From NCBI GenBank assembly GCA_937941455.1, contig CALDHM010000008.1, positions 1-64,000 of the forward strand: a stretch of 64,000 bases of DNA, given 5' to 3'. Of the stretch, positions 13,101-20,586 are shown piece by piece. The stretch comes from an uncultured Pirellulaceae bacterium. GTDB lineage: Bacteria > Planctomycetota > Planctomycetia > Pirellulales > Pirellulaceae. The notes under the pieces were generated by a model. That model made no database searches, was not told where the DNA came from, and saw nothing but the letters and a program-made list of their open reading frames with translations. The translations under genes and the position numbers were made by a program. The stretch's first letter is position 1, and each line of letters starts with the position of its first letter.

Positions 13101-13333
13101 GGGCTGTGGTCGCGTGCCTCGGGCGGGAAATCACCGCAGCCGAAACCGAACGACTGCTCGCCGCGTTGACCCGCGAACGCCAGCGTTATCGTCAGGCGGC
13201 CGATTCTGCTCGCGAGCTGCTGAGTATTGGCGAATCGCCTCGCAATGCGGAACTTGACGTCGTTGAGCATGCGGCCTGGACGATCGTCGCAGCCTTGCTG
13301 ATGAACTCCAGCGAGTTCGTCACCAGAAATTGA
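10169..13333 (+). CDS. Planctomycete cytochrome-like protein (PSCyt1-DUF1549-DUF1553)
   Basis: A 1054-residue exported protein. Residues 16-38 form a signal peptide ending LAQD. A c-type haem motif CFACH (C57, C60, H61) lies in the PSCyt1 domain, which starts [11 protein letters not shown]. DUF1549 follows ([16 protein letters not shown], then [11 protein letters not shown] and the long ARYADTNGY region) and includes a second CxxCH, [11 protein letters not shown]. An unrecognised beta-rich middle region (about 430-690) precedes DUF1553 ([29 protein letters not shown]). Such proteins are strongly expanded in planctomycetes and are proposed to act in extracellular polysaccharide or sulfated-glycan use; the biochemical role is unproven. 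The usual DUF1501 partner gene does not follow. ATG 10169 has only a weak GAG upstream. Confidence 0.9.
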   Translation: [1054 protein letters not shown]

Positions 13334-13754
13334 CGCAGCGGGACCCGCCGCAGAACCGATTTTCCGCGATTGTTTCGATGAATTCCTGGTGAATTTTTTC
13401 ACCATTGCGTAGGCCCAAAATCGAGGGTTCCCATCACAAAAGCTTCAAGAGTTGCGGGAATTCGGGGGTTTGCAGCCGATGTCGCCTTTAACGATCGCTT
13501 CAGAATTGCCGATTGCGCCGATTCAAAGCGTGGCGACGGGTTCAAAAGTTGATAGCGTCGAGTAAGATACAAAGTATCAGCTGCCGACGGTTCGAAATTG
13601 TGATGAAACAAGCAATTTTCGGGCCAACGCAACCCGGCGTTTGGAAGGAGCGACTCGTTCTGGTGCGGCGGGATGTCGGCACGCGATCTCTCATTTTGCT
13701 CTCATCTTGCAATTTGCAATGTGGCTGTTGTGCTATCAGAAATTTGATCCGCCT
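13334..13754. other. Intergenic region before the 13755 gene
   Basis: A short hairpin TGGTGAA-TTTT-TTCACCA lies at 13387-13404, 50 bp after the large upstream gene; it has no T run after it. Open frames here begin at TTG codons and read directly into the next gene, so the true start of that gene may lie in this stretch. No RNA gene is seen. Confidence 0.35.
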
Positions 13755-14591
13755 ATGACTGGACTTTTCAATCACCGACTCGAATTTCTCGCGTCTGGGA
13801 ACGACGTGGAAAAAAGGTCGTCGCTGCTACTCGCCGGTCGCTGGTTGTTATCGGCGCTCTGTTGGATTTGCGTCGGTATGGTTCCCATCGTTGCCGACGA
13901 AGTTATTCTCGAGCGTTCGAAATCGGAGCCGCAAATCATTGGTGACTTCATGTTGTCGACCCCGACCTCGCCGAACTTGCACAGCTTGCGGCTTCATTGC
14001 GTCGGATGCGAGGAAGATCAAACCGGCGTCTATTCGATTTCGGCCGGAGAATTGTGGACGTTTTTCAAGGAACAAGGCATCGAATCCACGGACCGCTTGA
14101 CGTTGCTCATCGATGTGGATCGATCGCGAATCGTCAGCGATCCCCGGCTCAATTCCGTCAATATTCGTCTCCAAGATGAAAATCGGGTCGTCGACATAGC
14201 CAGCTTGGGGGAGAACAACCAGTTTGTCATCAAGTCGTCAGACGTGATTCGCTTCAAGCCGGAGGCGCAACTGGAAATCGGTCTCGGGTTCGACTTCATG
14301 CAGCGATTTTCGGCCGATAGCCAAGAACTGATCATTTTGACATCAAGCGTCCAAGGCTTGATCGATCCCGAGTCGGCGAGAATCACGATCCAGGGGAAGC
14401 GACGAGCGTACAATCTGCCGAATATCTTTTCCCTGGTCGCCTTTGTGATTTTTTGGGGCATTCTCTTTTTGATGCTCAGGCGATCAACGCGCAAGAAAGA
14501 AACTTCCCCACTAGCACCAACGAAGATAGAAACTTATCGCCCCGAACTCTTCACGGAATCGCTTCGTCAGGAAACGTCATCGGTCGCCTGA
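13755..14591 (+). CDS. Exported hypothetical protein with C-terminal anchor
   Basis: A 278-residue protein of unknown function. A signal-like hydrophobic stretch (LLLAGRWLLSALCWICVGM) ends before VADEV. The body is beta-rich and polar with an HCVGCEED segment. A single C-terminal transmembrane helix (IFSLVAFVIFWGILFLMLR) is followed by RRSTRKK, a stop-transfer pattern, so most of the protein should face outward. The start is uncertain: ATG 13755 is used, but the frame is open upstream to a TTG at 13641, and GTG 13807 just before the signal peptide is also possible. Its last 25 bp overlap the convergent SpoU methylase gene. Confidence 0.65.
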   Translation: MTGLFNHRLEFLASGNDVEKRSSLLLAGRWLLSALCWICVGMVPIVADEVILERSKSEPQIIGDFMLSTPTSPNLHSLRLHCVGCEEDQTGVYSISAGELWTFFKEQGIESTDRLTLLIDVDRSRIVSDPRLNSVNIRLQDENRVVDIASLGENNQFVIKSSDVIRFKPEAQLEIGLGFDFMQRFSADSQELIILTSSVQGLIDPESARITIQGKRRAYNLPNIFSLVAFVIFWGILFLMLRRSTRKKETSPLAPTKIETYRPELFTESLRQETSSVA

Positions 14592-15388
14592 CGGGTGAAC
14601 CGCTGCCGTGCGATTTCGAAGGCGATCGCGGCCGCGGAGCACGACACATTCAAACTGTCAGCGGACCCGAGCATCGGCAAGTGGATCGCCTGCATGTCGG
14701 CCCCCCGCCACGCGGCAGACAGCCCTTGCGACTCATTACCCATAACGATGGCGGATTTTTCCCTGAAATGGATGTCCCAGAGGGATTGGCCACTATCGAC
14801 GATCGCGGGATAAATGGCGAACTGGTGCTGCCGCAACCACTGCTGAACCTCCGCCGATGAGCTAGTTGCCAACGGTAGGGCGAAGACGGTTCCAATGCTC
14901 GCTCGAATCGAATTGGGATGAAAAAAGTCCGTGAGTGGGTTGGCCAAAATCAAAGCTCGGGCCCCCGCTCCGACTGCCGTGCGGGCAACTGCTCCGACAT
15001 TGCCCGGCTTTTCGACCCCTTCCAAAACGATGACAAAGCCCTCGTCGATTCGGGGTAGGCTCGCCAAATCCGTTTTCGGTCGCGCAGCGATAGCGACGGC
15101 ACCATCGAGACGTTCCCCGAAGCTCAATTTGCGAAACAAATCGGCCGGTAATTCGTAACGTGGCAACCGCCGCTCTTGGGCAAGAGTATCGATCTCAGCC
15201 AACGGCTCATGGCCGACAAGTTCGCGGCAGAAATAGACCTCCATGATTTCAATTTTCGCCGCGAATGCCCGACGAATTTCCGGGAGTCCGTGGATCACGA
15301 ATCGCCCTTGTTGTTTCCGGCCCCGCGACGATTCAAGGCGGCAAGCGGCCTTGAACTTTGGATTTTGCGAACTGTGAATCGGAATCAT
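14567..15388 (-). CDS. SpoU/TrmH-family RNA 2'-O-ribose methyltransferase
   Basis: A 273-residue SPOUT enzyme that transfers methyl from S-adenosylmethionine to a ribose 2'-OH in rRNA or tRNA. Residues 1-110 form an RlmB-like N-terminal substrate-binding domain. The catalytic domain shows the three SpoU motifs: motif 1 LEGVEKPGNVGAVARTA with the catalytic Arg, motif 2 AIVMGNESQGLS, and motif 3 LPMLGSADSLNVSCSAAAIA. The RNA target (rRNA as in RlmB, or tRNA) cannot be fixed. The start codon overlaps the stop of the alpha/beta hydrolase gene by 4 bp (ATGA), so the two are probably translationally coupled. The 3' end overlaps the convergent gene at 13755-14591. Confidence 0.88.
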   Translation of the reverse strand: MIPIHSSQNPKFKAACRLESSRGRKQQGRFVIHGLPEIRRAFAAKIEIMEVYFCRELVGHEPLAEIDTLAQERRLPRYELPADLFRKLSFGERLDGAVAIAARPKTDLASLPRIDEGFVIVLEGVEKPGNVGAVARTAVGAGARALILANPLTDFFHPNSIRASIGTVFALPLATSSSAEVQQWLRQHQFAIYPAIVDSGQSLWDIHFREKSAIVMGNESQGLSAAWRGADMQAIHLPMLGSADSLNVSCSAAAIAFEIARQRFTRQATDDVS

Positions 15389-16272
15389 CGTCGCGGCTCC
15401 TCGTCTGCGGTTTCTAAATGCGACTCTAGTTCCGCGACTGCTTCACGCAGCCGCTGCCAATACGCCGCGGGTAATGGTGCCAAATGTCCACCTCCATCGA
15501 GTTCGATGAAAACTTTAAGTGGCGAGGGGGCGGCCGCAAAAAGTCGCTTGGCTCTGGCTAGGGAAATCAACTCGTCGTCTCGAAAATGAGACTGAATCAG
15601 TGGCACAGGCAAACGTGCCAGCCGCTCGGCACTGGGGAATCGATTCCGCATCAACCAGCTCACCGGGATCAAGGGATAAGAATCTCCGGCGACACCTACC
15701 AGCGAATCGAACGTGCGATCGACGATCAAGATACGCGGCTGCCGCGATTCGGCCGCCCCGATCGCGACACCTCCCCCTAAGGAGCTGCCGTAGAAAATCA
15801 TTTCCTCCGGCGGTTTGCCCACGCGCTGCGACAGCCAATCCACCGCGGCGATTCCATCCTCAATGAGGGCTCGTTCGCTGGGCGTTCCCTTGGAATTTCC
15901 AAAACCCCGATAATCGAACACCAGCACGTTGGCCTGCAATTCATCCCGTAATCGATCGCCGTAGGCAGCACTCGTGGCCGCGATGTTTTCGGCATTACCG
16001 TGAAACAATACGATATCGCGTTGCGGAGCGCCATGGGGCAGGAACCAGCCCTCCAATTCGGTGCCGTCGGCCGAACGAAAGCGAATCGTTTCGCACGCGA
16101 AATTCGGTTGCCAGTTGCCGACGCTAGGTGGCATGCCCGGGTAAACCAGCGACGTTTCGTTGTACATCAGCCACAAGACCACAGCGACGTAGCCGACTGC
16201 AAAAATCCGTAGCAGCGTGAGGCCTGTAAGCTTATAATTGCGTCGTTTGTAGTGTTGCTTTTCTGCGATCAT
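15385..16272 (-). CDS. Membrane-anchored alpha/beta hydrolase
   Basis: A 295-residue serine hydrolase of the BEM46/ABHD13-like group. One N-terminal transmembrane helix (about residues 15-35, TLLRIFAVGYVAVVLWLMY) precedes an alpha/beta-hydrolase fold. Catalytic elements are visible: oxyanion segment LFHGNAENI, FDYRGFGNS strand, nucleophile elbow YGSSLGG, an acid in SHFRDDELIS and His in GGGHLAPLP. Family members have poorly defined substrates. The start is taken at ATG 16272; an in-frame ATG at 16302 would overlap the divergent glycosyltransferase start. It is coupled by a 4-bp overlap to the downstream RNA methylase gene, with no obvious functional link. Confidence 0.82.
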   Translation of the reverse strand: MIAEKQHYKRRNYKLTGLTLLRIFAVGYVAVVLWLMYNETSLVYPGMPPSVGNWQPNFACETIRFRSADGTELEGWFLPHGAPQRDIVLFHGNAENIAATSAAYGDRLRDELQANVLVFDYRGFGNSKGTPSERALIEDGIAAVDWLSQRVGKPPEEMIFYGSSLGGGVAIGAAESRQPRILIVDRTFDSLVGVAGDSYPLIPVSWLMRNRFPSAERLARLPVPLIQSHFRDDELISLARAKRLFAAAPSPLKVFIELDGGGHLAPLPAAYWQRLREAVAELESHLETADEEPRR

Positions 16273-16290
16273 TTTCCAGTACCGCTGCGC

Positions 16291-17049
16291 GTGACAATCC
16301 ATTCCAGTCCATCAGTGAATGGTCATCGCCAGACCTTGCTGATCGTTGCTACGCTCAACGAAGTCGCGAATTTGCCCGGCCTCCTCGCGAGCCTTCGAGC
16401 GCTTCTGCCCGACTTGCCCATTCTAATCGTCGACGACGATTCGCAGGATGGTACCCGGCAATGGCTACAGGCGCAACACGATCCCCAGCTGCGATGGATC
16501 ATCCGCACGGAAGACCCGGGGCTGGGAGTGGCAACGCGAGCGGGTTTATCGTACGCCATCGCGCATGGCTTCGAATGGGCCGCGACGATGGACGCCGACG
16601 GCAGTCACGAACCAGCGACATTAAAAACCATCCTGGATCGGATCGCGGCTGATCCCGGGGCTTCTGCGGATCTCTGGATCGGTTCGCGTTACGTCCGTGG
16701 CGGCCGCACGGTCGCTTGGCCGCTCGCCCGTCGGCTCGGTTCGCGCTTGGTCAATGGACTATCGCGTTACCTCGTGGGTTTGCAAGTGCGCGATACGACA
16801 TCGGCGTTTCGCGTTTATCGGGTCGCCACCTTGCAAGCGGTTAATTTCGAGCAGTTACGATGTTCTGGCTACAACTACCTGCAAGAAATCTTATGGCAAT
16901 TGCAGCGACGGGGTGCCGACATCCGCGAATTTCCGATCGTCTTTCACGATCGGCAAGTTGGTGAATCGAAACTGAACCTGGCTCAGGCGGCGGGGGTCAT
17001 CGGCGGCCTATTGCGGCTCATGTGGCGACGGTGGTTTGCCGGTCGCTGA
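16291..17049 (+). CDS. Family 2 glycosyltransferase, polyprenyl-phosphate mannosyltransferase-like
   Basis: A 252-residue GT-A enzyme resembling dolichol/undecaprenyl-phosphate mannosyl- or glucosyltransferases (DPM1-like), lacking the C-terminal membrane helices of some members. It has the N-terminal signature IVATLNEVANLPGLL, nucleotide-binding VDDDSQDGT, the DxD-like MDADGSHEP and the acceptor-side segment GSRYVRGGRT. It would charge a lipid carrier with a sugar at the cytoplasmic face. The start is uncertain: GTG 16291 is used, GTG 16315 and GTG 16252 are alternatives, and none has a strong ribosome site. Its 3' end overlaps convergent queG by 42 bp. Confidence 0.82.
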   Translation: MTIHSSPSVNGHRQTLLIVATLNEVANLPGLLASLRALLPDLPILIVDDDSQDGTRQWLQAQHDPQLRWIIRTEDPGLGVATRAGLSYAIAHGFEWAATMDADGSHEPATLKTILDRIAADPGASADLWIGSRYVRGGRTVAWPLARRLGSRLVNGLSRYLVGLQVRDTTSAFRVYRVATLQAVNFEQLRCSGYNYLQEILWQLQRRGADIREFPIVFHDRQVGESKLNLAQAAGVIGGLLRLMWRRWFAGR

Positions 17050-18180
17050 TCGGTCCATCATCTCAAGTGCCCGCACTAATTCGCCCCGCACCTCATCATC
17101 GGCTTCCACCTGCAGTCGCCCTTGCAAGGCCGTGCGGTTGCTCGACTCGGGAAAGTGAGCGAGCCCCCAGGCTGCCGCACCGCGCAGCAGAGGTTCCTGG
17201 TCTGTGAGTAATCGAAGCAGTTCGGGGACTGCCGCGGCGCAGCGCGTATTAGCGACGACGATGCAGGCGTTGCGGAGCAGACCTCGCCGGCGGGCTCGCC
17301 ACAGGGGAGTCTTGCGGAATCGCCGTCGAAAGGCATCTTCATCCATTTGCAGCACCTCAACCAAATCCAACGTGGCGTTCGGCAAGCTCCCAGCGAATTC
17401 GACGGCCGAGGGCGGCTGAGCAAATCGATTCCACGGGCAGACGTCTTGGCAAACGTCGCAGCCGAATAGCCAATCGCCTAGGCCTGGCCGCATGTCGAGC
17501 GGGATCGGGCTGCGATGCTCGATCGTCAAGTAACTGATGCAACGCCGCGCGTCGAGCAGATGCGGTTCCACAAGAGCAGCCGTAGGGCACGCCTCCAGGC
17601 AACGGCGACAGGTCCCGCAGTGATCTGCCGAAAAAGGGTGCGAGTATGGCAGTTCGCGATCGACGAGAATCGCTGCGAGGAAAAAGTAACTTCCTTGTTT
17701 GGGGTTGATGAGCATTGTGTTTTTTCCGGCCCAACCCAATCCTGCCAGTTGCGCGAACTCGCGTTCCAGGAGCGGAGCGGTATCGACCACCCCTCGCCAT
17801 CGCGCTTCAGGCATCAATTCCTCGAGAATTTTTCCCAAGTGATCCAGCTTTCGCCAAATTACCTCGTGATAATCCGCAGGAGCTGCAGCATAGCTGGCGA
17901 CTTGCCCGATTCGTTCGCTCGCTGACCGCGGCAAGCAGCCGGCGTAGCGCATGCCGAGGACGATGAGGCTGGCCACTCGGTCGAGCACCGCCGTCGGCGT
18001 CGCGTAGGCGGCAAGCCGTGTCTCGAAATAAGTCATTTCACCGTGATATTTTCGATCCAGCCATTCGAGCAAACGGCTGAAACCCGTCGGTTCGACAGCC
18101 GGACAAATGCCGAACAGGTCAAATTTCAGTGCGGCTGCTGCGGCTTGTAGCGATTGTAGGAGTTGCTCAGGCTTCGTCAC
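17008..18180 (-). CDS. queG: Epoxyqueuosine reductase QueG
   Basis: A 390-residue cobalamin- and [4Fe-4S]-dependent enzyme that reduces epoxyqueuosine to queuosine at the tRNA wobble position. Family hallmarks are present: N-terminal FDLFGICPAVEPTG, the GEMTYFE segment, the ASYAAAPADYHEVI loop, catalytic-region VVDTAPLLEREFAQLAGLGW and GKNTMLINPKQGSYFFLA. Two cluster motifs follow, CGTCRRCLEACPT and CDVCQDVCPWN. The C-terminus has a HEAT-like repeat (RNACIVVANTR, GAAAWGLAHF) typical of longer QueG forms. ATG 18180 starts the conserved region. No other queuosine genes are adjacent. The 3' end overlaps the convergent glycosyltransferase gene. Confidence 0.93.
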   Translation of the reverse strand: MTKPEQLLQSLQAAAAALKFDLFGICPAVEPTGFSRLLEWLDRKYHGEMTYFETRLAAYATPTAVLDRVASLIVLGMRYAGCLPRSASERIGQVASYAAAPADYHEVIWRKLDHLGKILEELMPEARWRGVVDTAPLLEREFAQLAGLGWAGKNTMLINPKQGSYFFLAAILVDRELPYSHPFSADHCGTCRRCLEACPTAALVEPHLLDARRCISYLTIEHRSPIPLDMRPGLGDWLFGCDVCQDVCPWNRFAQPPSAVEFAGSLPNATLDLVEVLQMDEDAFRRRFRKTPLWRARRRGLLRNACIVVANTRCAAAVPELLRLLTDQEPLLRGAAAWGLAHFPESSNRTALQGRLQVEADDEVRGELVRALEMMDRSATGKPPSPHEPQ

Positions 18181-18310
18181 GGAGAAAGTTTTTCAGATTT
18201 CAGTGGATCAGGTCAATTGAACTCTTGAATCGCTTGGCGTTCCATTTAGTCTCGAATTGAGGGGAACCATTTCGAAAGTCCCGCCGCCGCACCATTCTTT
18301 GGAGGACAAC

Positions 18311-18862
18311 ATGAAACAAGTTTTGATTCTGGCCGCTTTGTTCTTGGCCGCAGGTAGTTTTGCATCGCGGGCCGAAGCCCAAATCGGTTACGAGCAGGGT
18401 TACGGATTCGGGCTGGGTTACAACTTCGGGTTCCCGACCATCGGCCGCTGTTATTATCAACGCGAAGACCTACCCTATTTCGCGAAATTTCCGCCAGTCT
18501 ACTACAGCCACATCGTCCGTCGTCCCTATGGCGTCAGCCCCTACGCCGCGCCGCCGGGCATTCTCCCCGTCGAGATGTCGGCCCACCGCGTCGCCCGGGA
18601 ACCGCTGACGATCGTCAATCCATTCTACGAGGAAAAGGCGGGCCATGCGGGTCAAGAAGCTGCCAAGTCGGACCGCGCGGCTGATCAGGCCCCGATGATC
18701 GCCCCGACCGATGCAAAGCCTGCGGAGGGGGCTGACCGCGCGGAAGCTGCCGAGGCCCCCTCCGTTTCCGTCATTGAAGAACCATCAGATTCCACGCCGC
18801 CCATCGCTCCCCCGACCGAAGGTGCTGGTAATCCCGAAAACAAAGACTCGGGCGGCCGGTGA
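18311..18862 (+). CDS. Small secreted protein of unknown function
   Basis: A 183-residue protein with a clear signal peptide (MKQVLILAALFLAAGSFASR, cut near AEAQ). The mature N-terminal third is rich in Tyr, Gly and Phe (YEQGYGFGLGYNFGF). The C-terminal 80 residues are Ala, Pro, Asp and Glu rich and look disordered. No domain was recognised. The start at 18311 is firm because GGAGGACAAC precedes it. It stands alone, 130 bp from queG, in the divergent orientation. Confidence 0.75.
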   Translation: MKQVLILAALFLAAGSFASRAEAQIGYEQGYGFGLGYNFGFPTIGRCYYQREDLPYFAKFPPVYYSHIVRRPYGVSPYAAPPGILPVEMSAHRVAREPLTIVNPFYEEKAGHAGQEAAKSDRAADQAPMIAPTDAKPAEGADRAEAAEAPSVSVIEEPSDSTPPIAPPTEGAGNPENKDSGGR

Positions 18863-19277
18863 TCGCCGTGATCCATCGTCGATCTCGCGGGGCGAAGCTC
18901 GCCGCAGATCGACCTCCCCAGTTCAGGGCGTTCGCGATTCGTTGAGTCGCAACCGCCCTGATTGTTTTTAGGGCCACGTGAAAATACTTACGCCATTGCT
19001 CGCTGACCGCTCAGCGGCCCGCAACGTGCCGCGTTCCACGCCGCAGATAGGTGATCATTAATTCATCTGCAGCGTCACGTTGATCGTAGCGAACTCGCAT
19101 GGGTTCGTAGTTTACCGAGAACTCGCGAACATCGGTGGAGGGTTGAACATCATCGATGCCGTGGCGAAAAAAGGCTGGCTGATAGCCCATCCCAAAACCA
19201 GCCCTTGCTGACGCTTCGAGTTATGGGTGCTGTCGGCTGCGGGATAGGCGCTTATCTTGCTACTGCTCTCTTGTGTG
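18863..19277. other. Gene-free region containing a dispersed repeat
   Basis: No gene is seen. The right half holds copy B of the dispersed palindromic repeat (19183-19256), directly at the 3' end of the pseudogene. Confidence 0.5.
19183..19256. repeat. Dispersed palindromic repeat, copy B
   Basis: Same family and orientation as 7019-7097. It has CATCCCAAAA near the left end and GCGGGATA near the right, an imperfect terminal inverted repeat, with the shared core GCCCTTGCTGACGCTTCG followed by GGGTGCTGTCGG. It lies 20 bp past the 3' end of the broken DUF1648 gene. Confidence 0.7.
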
Positions 19278-19821
19278 CTATCGCACCCCGCGATCGCGTT
19301 GCTGTTCCTCACCGGGAACTCTCGCGAATTCTCTGAAGTACCCGATGATGATGCCGAAAATGGCCGCGAGGAACATCCCGAGGCACAACATGAAAATCGG
19401 TTGGTTGAGTCGCTCCTGATTGACGCTGGCGATGTAGGTCAATTGAATCAGGGCGAGCGTGAACCAAGCTAAAATCAGCCCAATCCACAGCAACATGGAT
19501 CGAATCTGGGCCATGGTTTGCGGCCGTCGCTCGGGAGATAGCCAGATCTCACGGTGCGGAATGTTGAATAAGGAATCAGGGATGAGTGGAATGAGCCATG
19601 CGATCGCGGTCACGAAAGCAGGCACCCCTAGCGAGAATCCCAGCAAAGAGGTGACGGCCGTCCGCTTCGCCTCCCGTCCGCATCGCCTCCCAACGATCGG
19701 GAGCGCCGTCAAGGCTTAAGTGCACGGGGATGTTGTCAGGGAGTAGTGGCCAAAAGTGCAACTGTTGTCAAACAAGCAATACGAAAAACAACAGCCAGCC
19801 CCACCACAAAATCGCTCGCAT
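19278..19821 (-). pseudogene. Broken DUF1648-type membrane protein gene
   Basis: Read on the minus strand, ATG 19821 is preceded by GGAGAG and begins MRAILWWGWLLFFVLLV. It then meets an in-frame TGA at 19770-19768, after which the same frame continues into LLPDNIPVHLSLDGAPDRW, the DUF1648 signature. Next comes a 16-bp tandem duplication (19660-19691) that shifts the frame. Deleting one copy gives ...APDRWEAKRTAVTS and joins the downstream frame, which holds more hydrophobic helices and the FNIPHREIWLSPERR segment seen in this family. Two independent lesions make it a pseudogene, unless one is a sequencing error. Family members are small membrane proteins related to the SdpI N-terminal region. 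Confidence 0.82.
19660..19691. repeat. 16-bp tandem duplication causing a frameshift
   Basis: On the minus strand GGGAGGCGATGCGGAC (19691-19676) is followed directly by GGGAGGCGAAGCGGAC (19675-19660), with one mismatch. It adds 16 bp to the DUF1648-type coding frame and explains the frameshift exactly. Confidence 0.88.
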
Positions 19822-19926
19822 CGGTCTCTCCGCCTCGGCGATGACACCTGTTTATTAAGACGATTACGTAAACGATCGCCAAAAAACGATGTTGTCGCGT
19901 CAAATTCTCAATTGTATAATAATGTC

Positions 19927-20340
19927 ATGCGAAATGCCGTATGGTGCTGGCTTTTGGCCATGATATTGGTGACATGTCCGCAACGCTGCGTTCACGACTT
20001 GGGGGTGGAGCGGGGCGGTGATGCAGCAGTCGTCTGCACGATGCCGTGTCCCCACGGTTGCGATCATCATGGTAAGCCTTTGCCGCAAACTCCCAGCCCC
20101 ATCGACGATGAAAATGGGGATTGCGACTGCCGCTTCTGTTCGTGCCATGGCGCGTTGCCCTTACCCACAAATGCCCGCTCGGTTGTCTTAAATCCCCTGT
20201 CGATGGGCATCGACGGGACGAACGATCGTCCAAAAATTCGCGATAATTGCCGAGAGTGGCAAGAAATTCTCAGACCCCAGTCGTCACGTTGGCGAACCGG
20301 TTGGGGGATTCGCATTCTGCGCCAGTCTTTCCAAATCTAG
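19927..20340 (+). CDS. Cys-rich secreted protein at the head of an exporter cluster
   Basis: A 137-residue protein with an N-terminal hydrophobic segment (VWCWLLAMILVTCPQ) followed by clustered cysteines and histidines: TMPCPHGCDHHGK and later DCDCRFCSCHG. That pattern suggests metal or redox chemistry outside the cytoplasm, but no family was recognised, so the role is inferred. It lies 246 bp upstream of an FtsX-like permease on the same strand and is divergent from the pseudogene. ATG 19927 is used. The frame is open further upstream, but those codons give no signal peptide. Confidence 0.6.
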   Translation: MRNAVWCWLLAMILVTCPQRCVHDLGVERGGDAAVVCTMPCPHGCDHHGKPLPQTPSPIDDENGDCDCRFCSCHGALPLPTNARSVVLNPLSMGIDGTNDRPKIRDNCREWQEILRPQSSRWRTGWGIRILRQSFQI

Positions 20341-20586
20341 ACCGATTGACCCCATTTTAGAGCCACGCCTAAACGGGCCCTCGCTTACGGCTCGGGTTCT
20401 TGCGCCTGGCAGTAATTGGCTAGGCTTGAATTACGTCGGCCTCGTGAGATGACTTGATTGTTTTCGAATGGCGACCTTTCGGCGGGTTGACGTACTCCGC
20501 ATTGACGTTTGACGGCTGCTGCGATGCATTTTCGGAGTCGCCGTTGGCGATTCAGAACACTCGCTCAAATCTCTTGGACATTCGCG
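20341..20586. other. Intergenic region upstream of the exporter permease
   Basis: The sequence contains CCCTCGCTTACGGCTCGGGTT (near 20380-20400), similar in wording to the core of the dispersed repeats, and AT-poorer DNA containing TTGACG hexamers near 20488 and 20502. The permease frame is open through part of this stretch from 20509, but those codons give no sensible N-terminus. Confidence 0.3.

Noticed and set aside
13387-13404. Short TGGTGAA hairpin after the giant cytochrome-like gene as a terminator
   Set aside because: It has a 7-bp stem and no T run after it.
19768-19770. TGA in the DUF1648 pseudogene as a selenocysteine codon, since selB is present
   Set aside because: The gene also carries a frameshifting duplication, the family is not known for selenocysteine, and the TGA falls in the N-terminal hydrophobic region.
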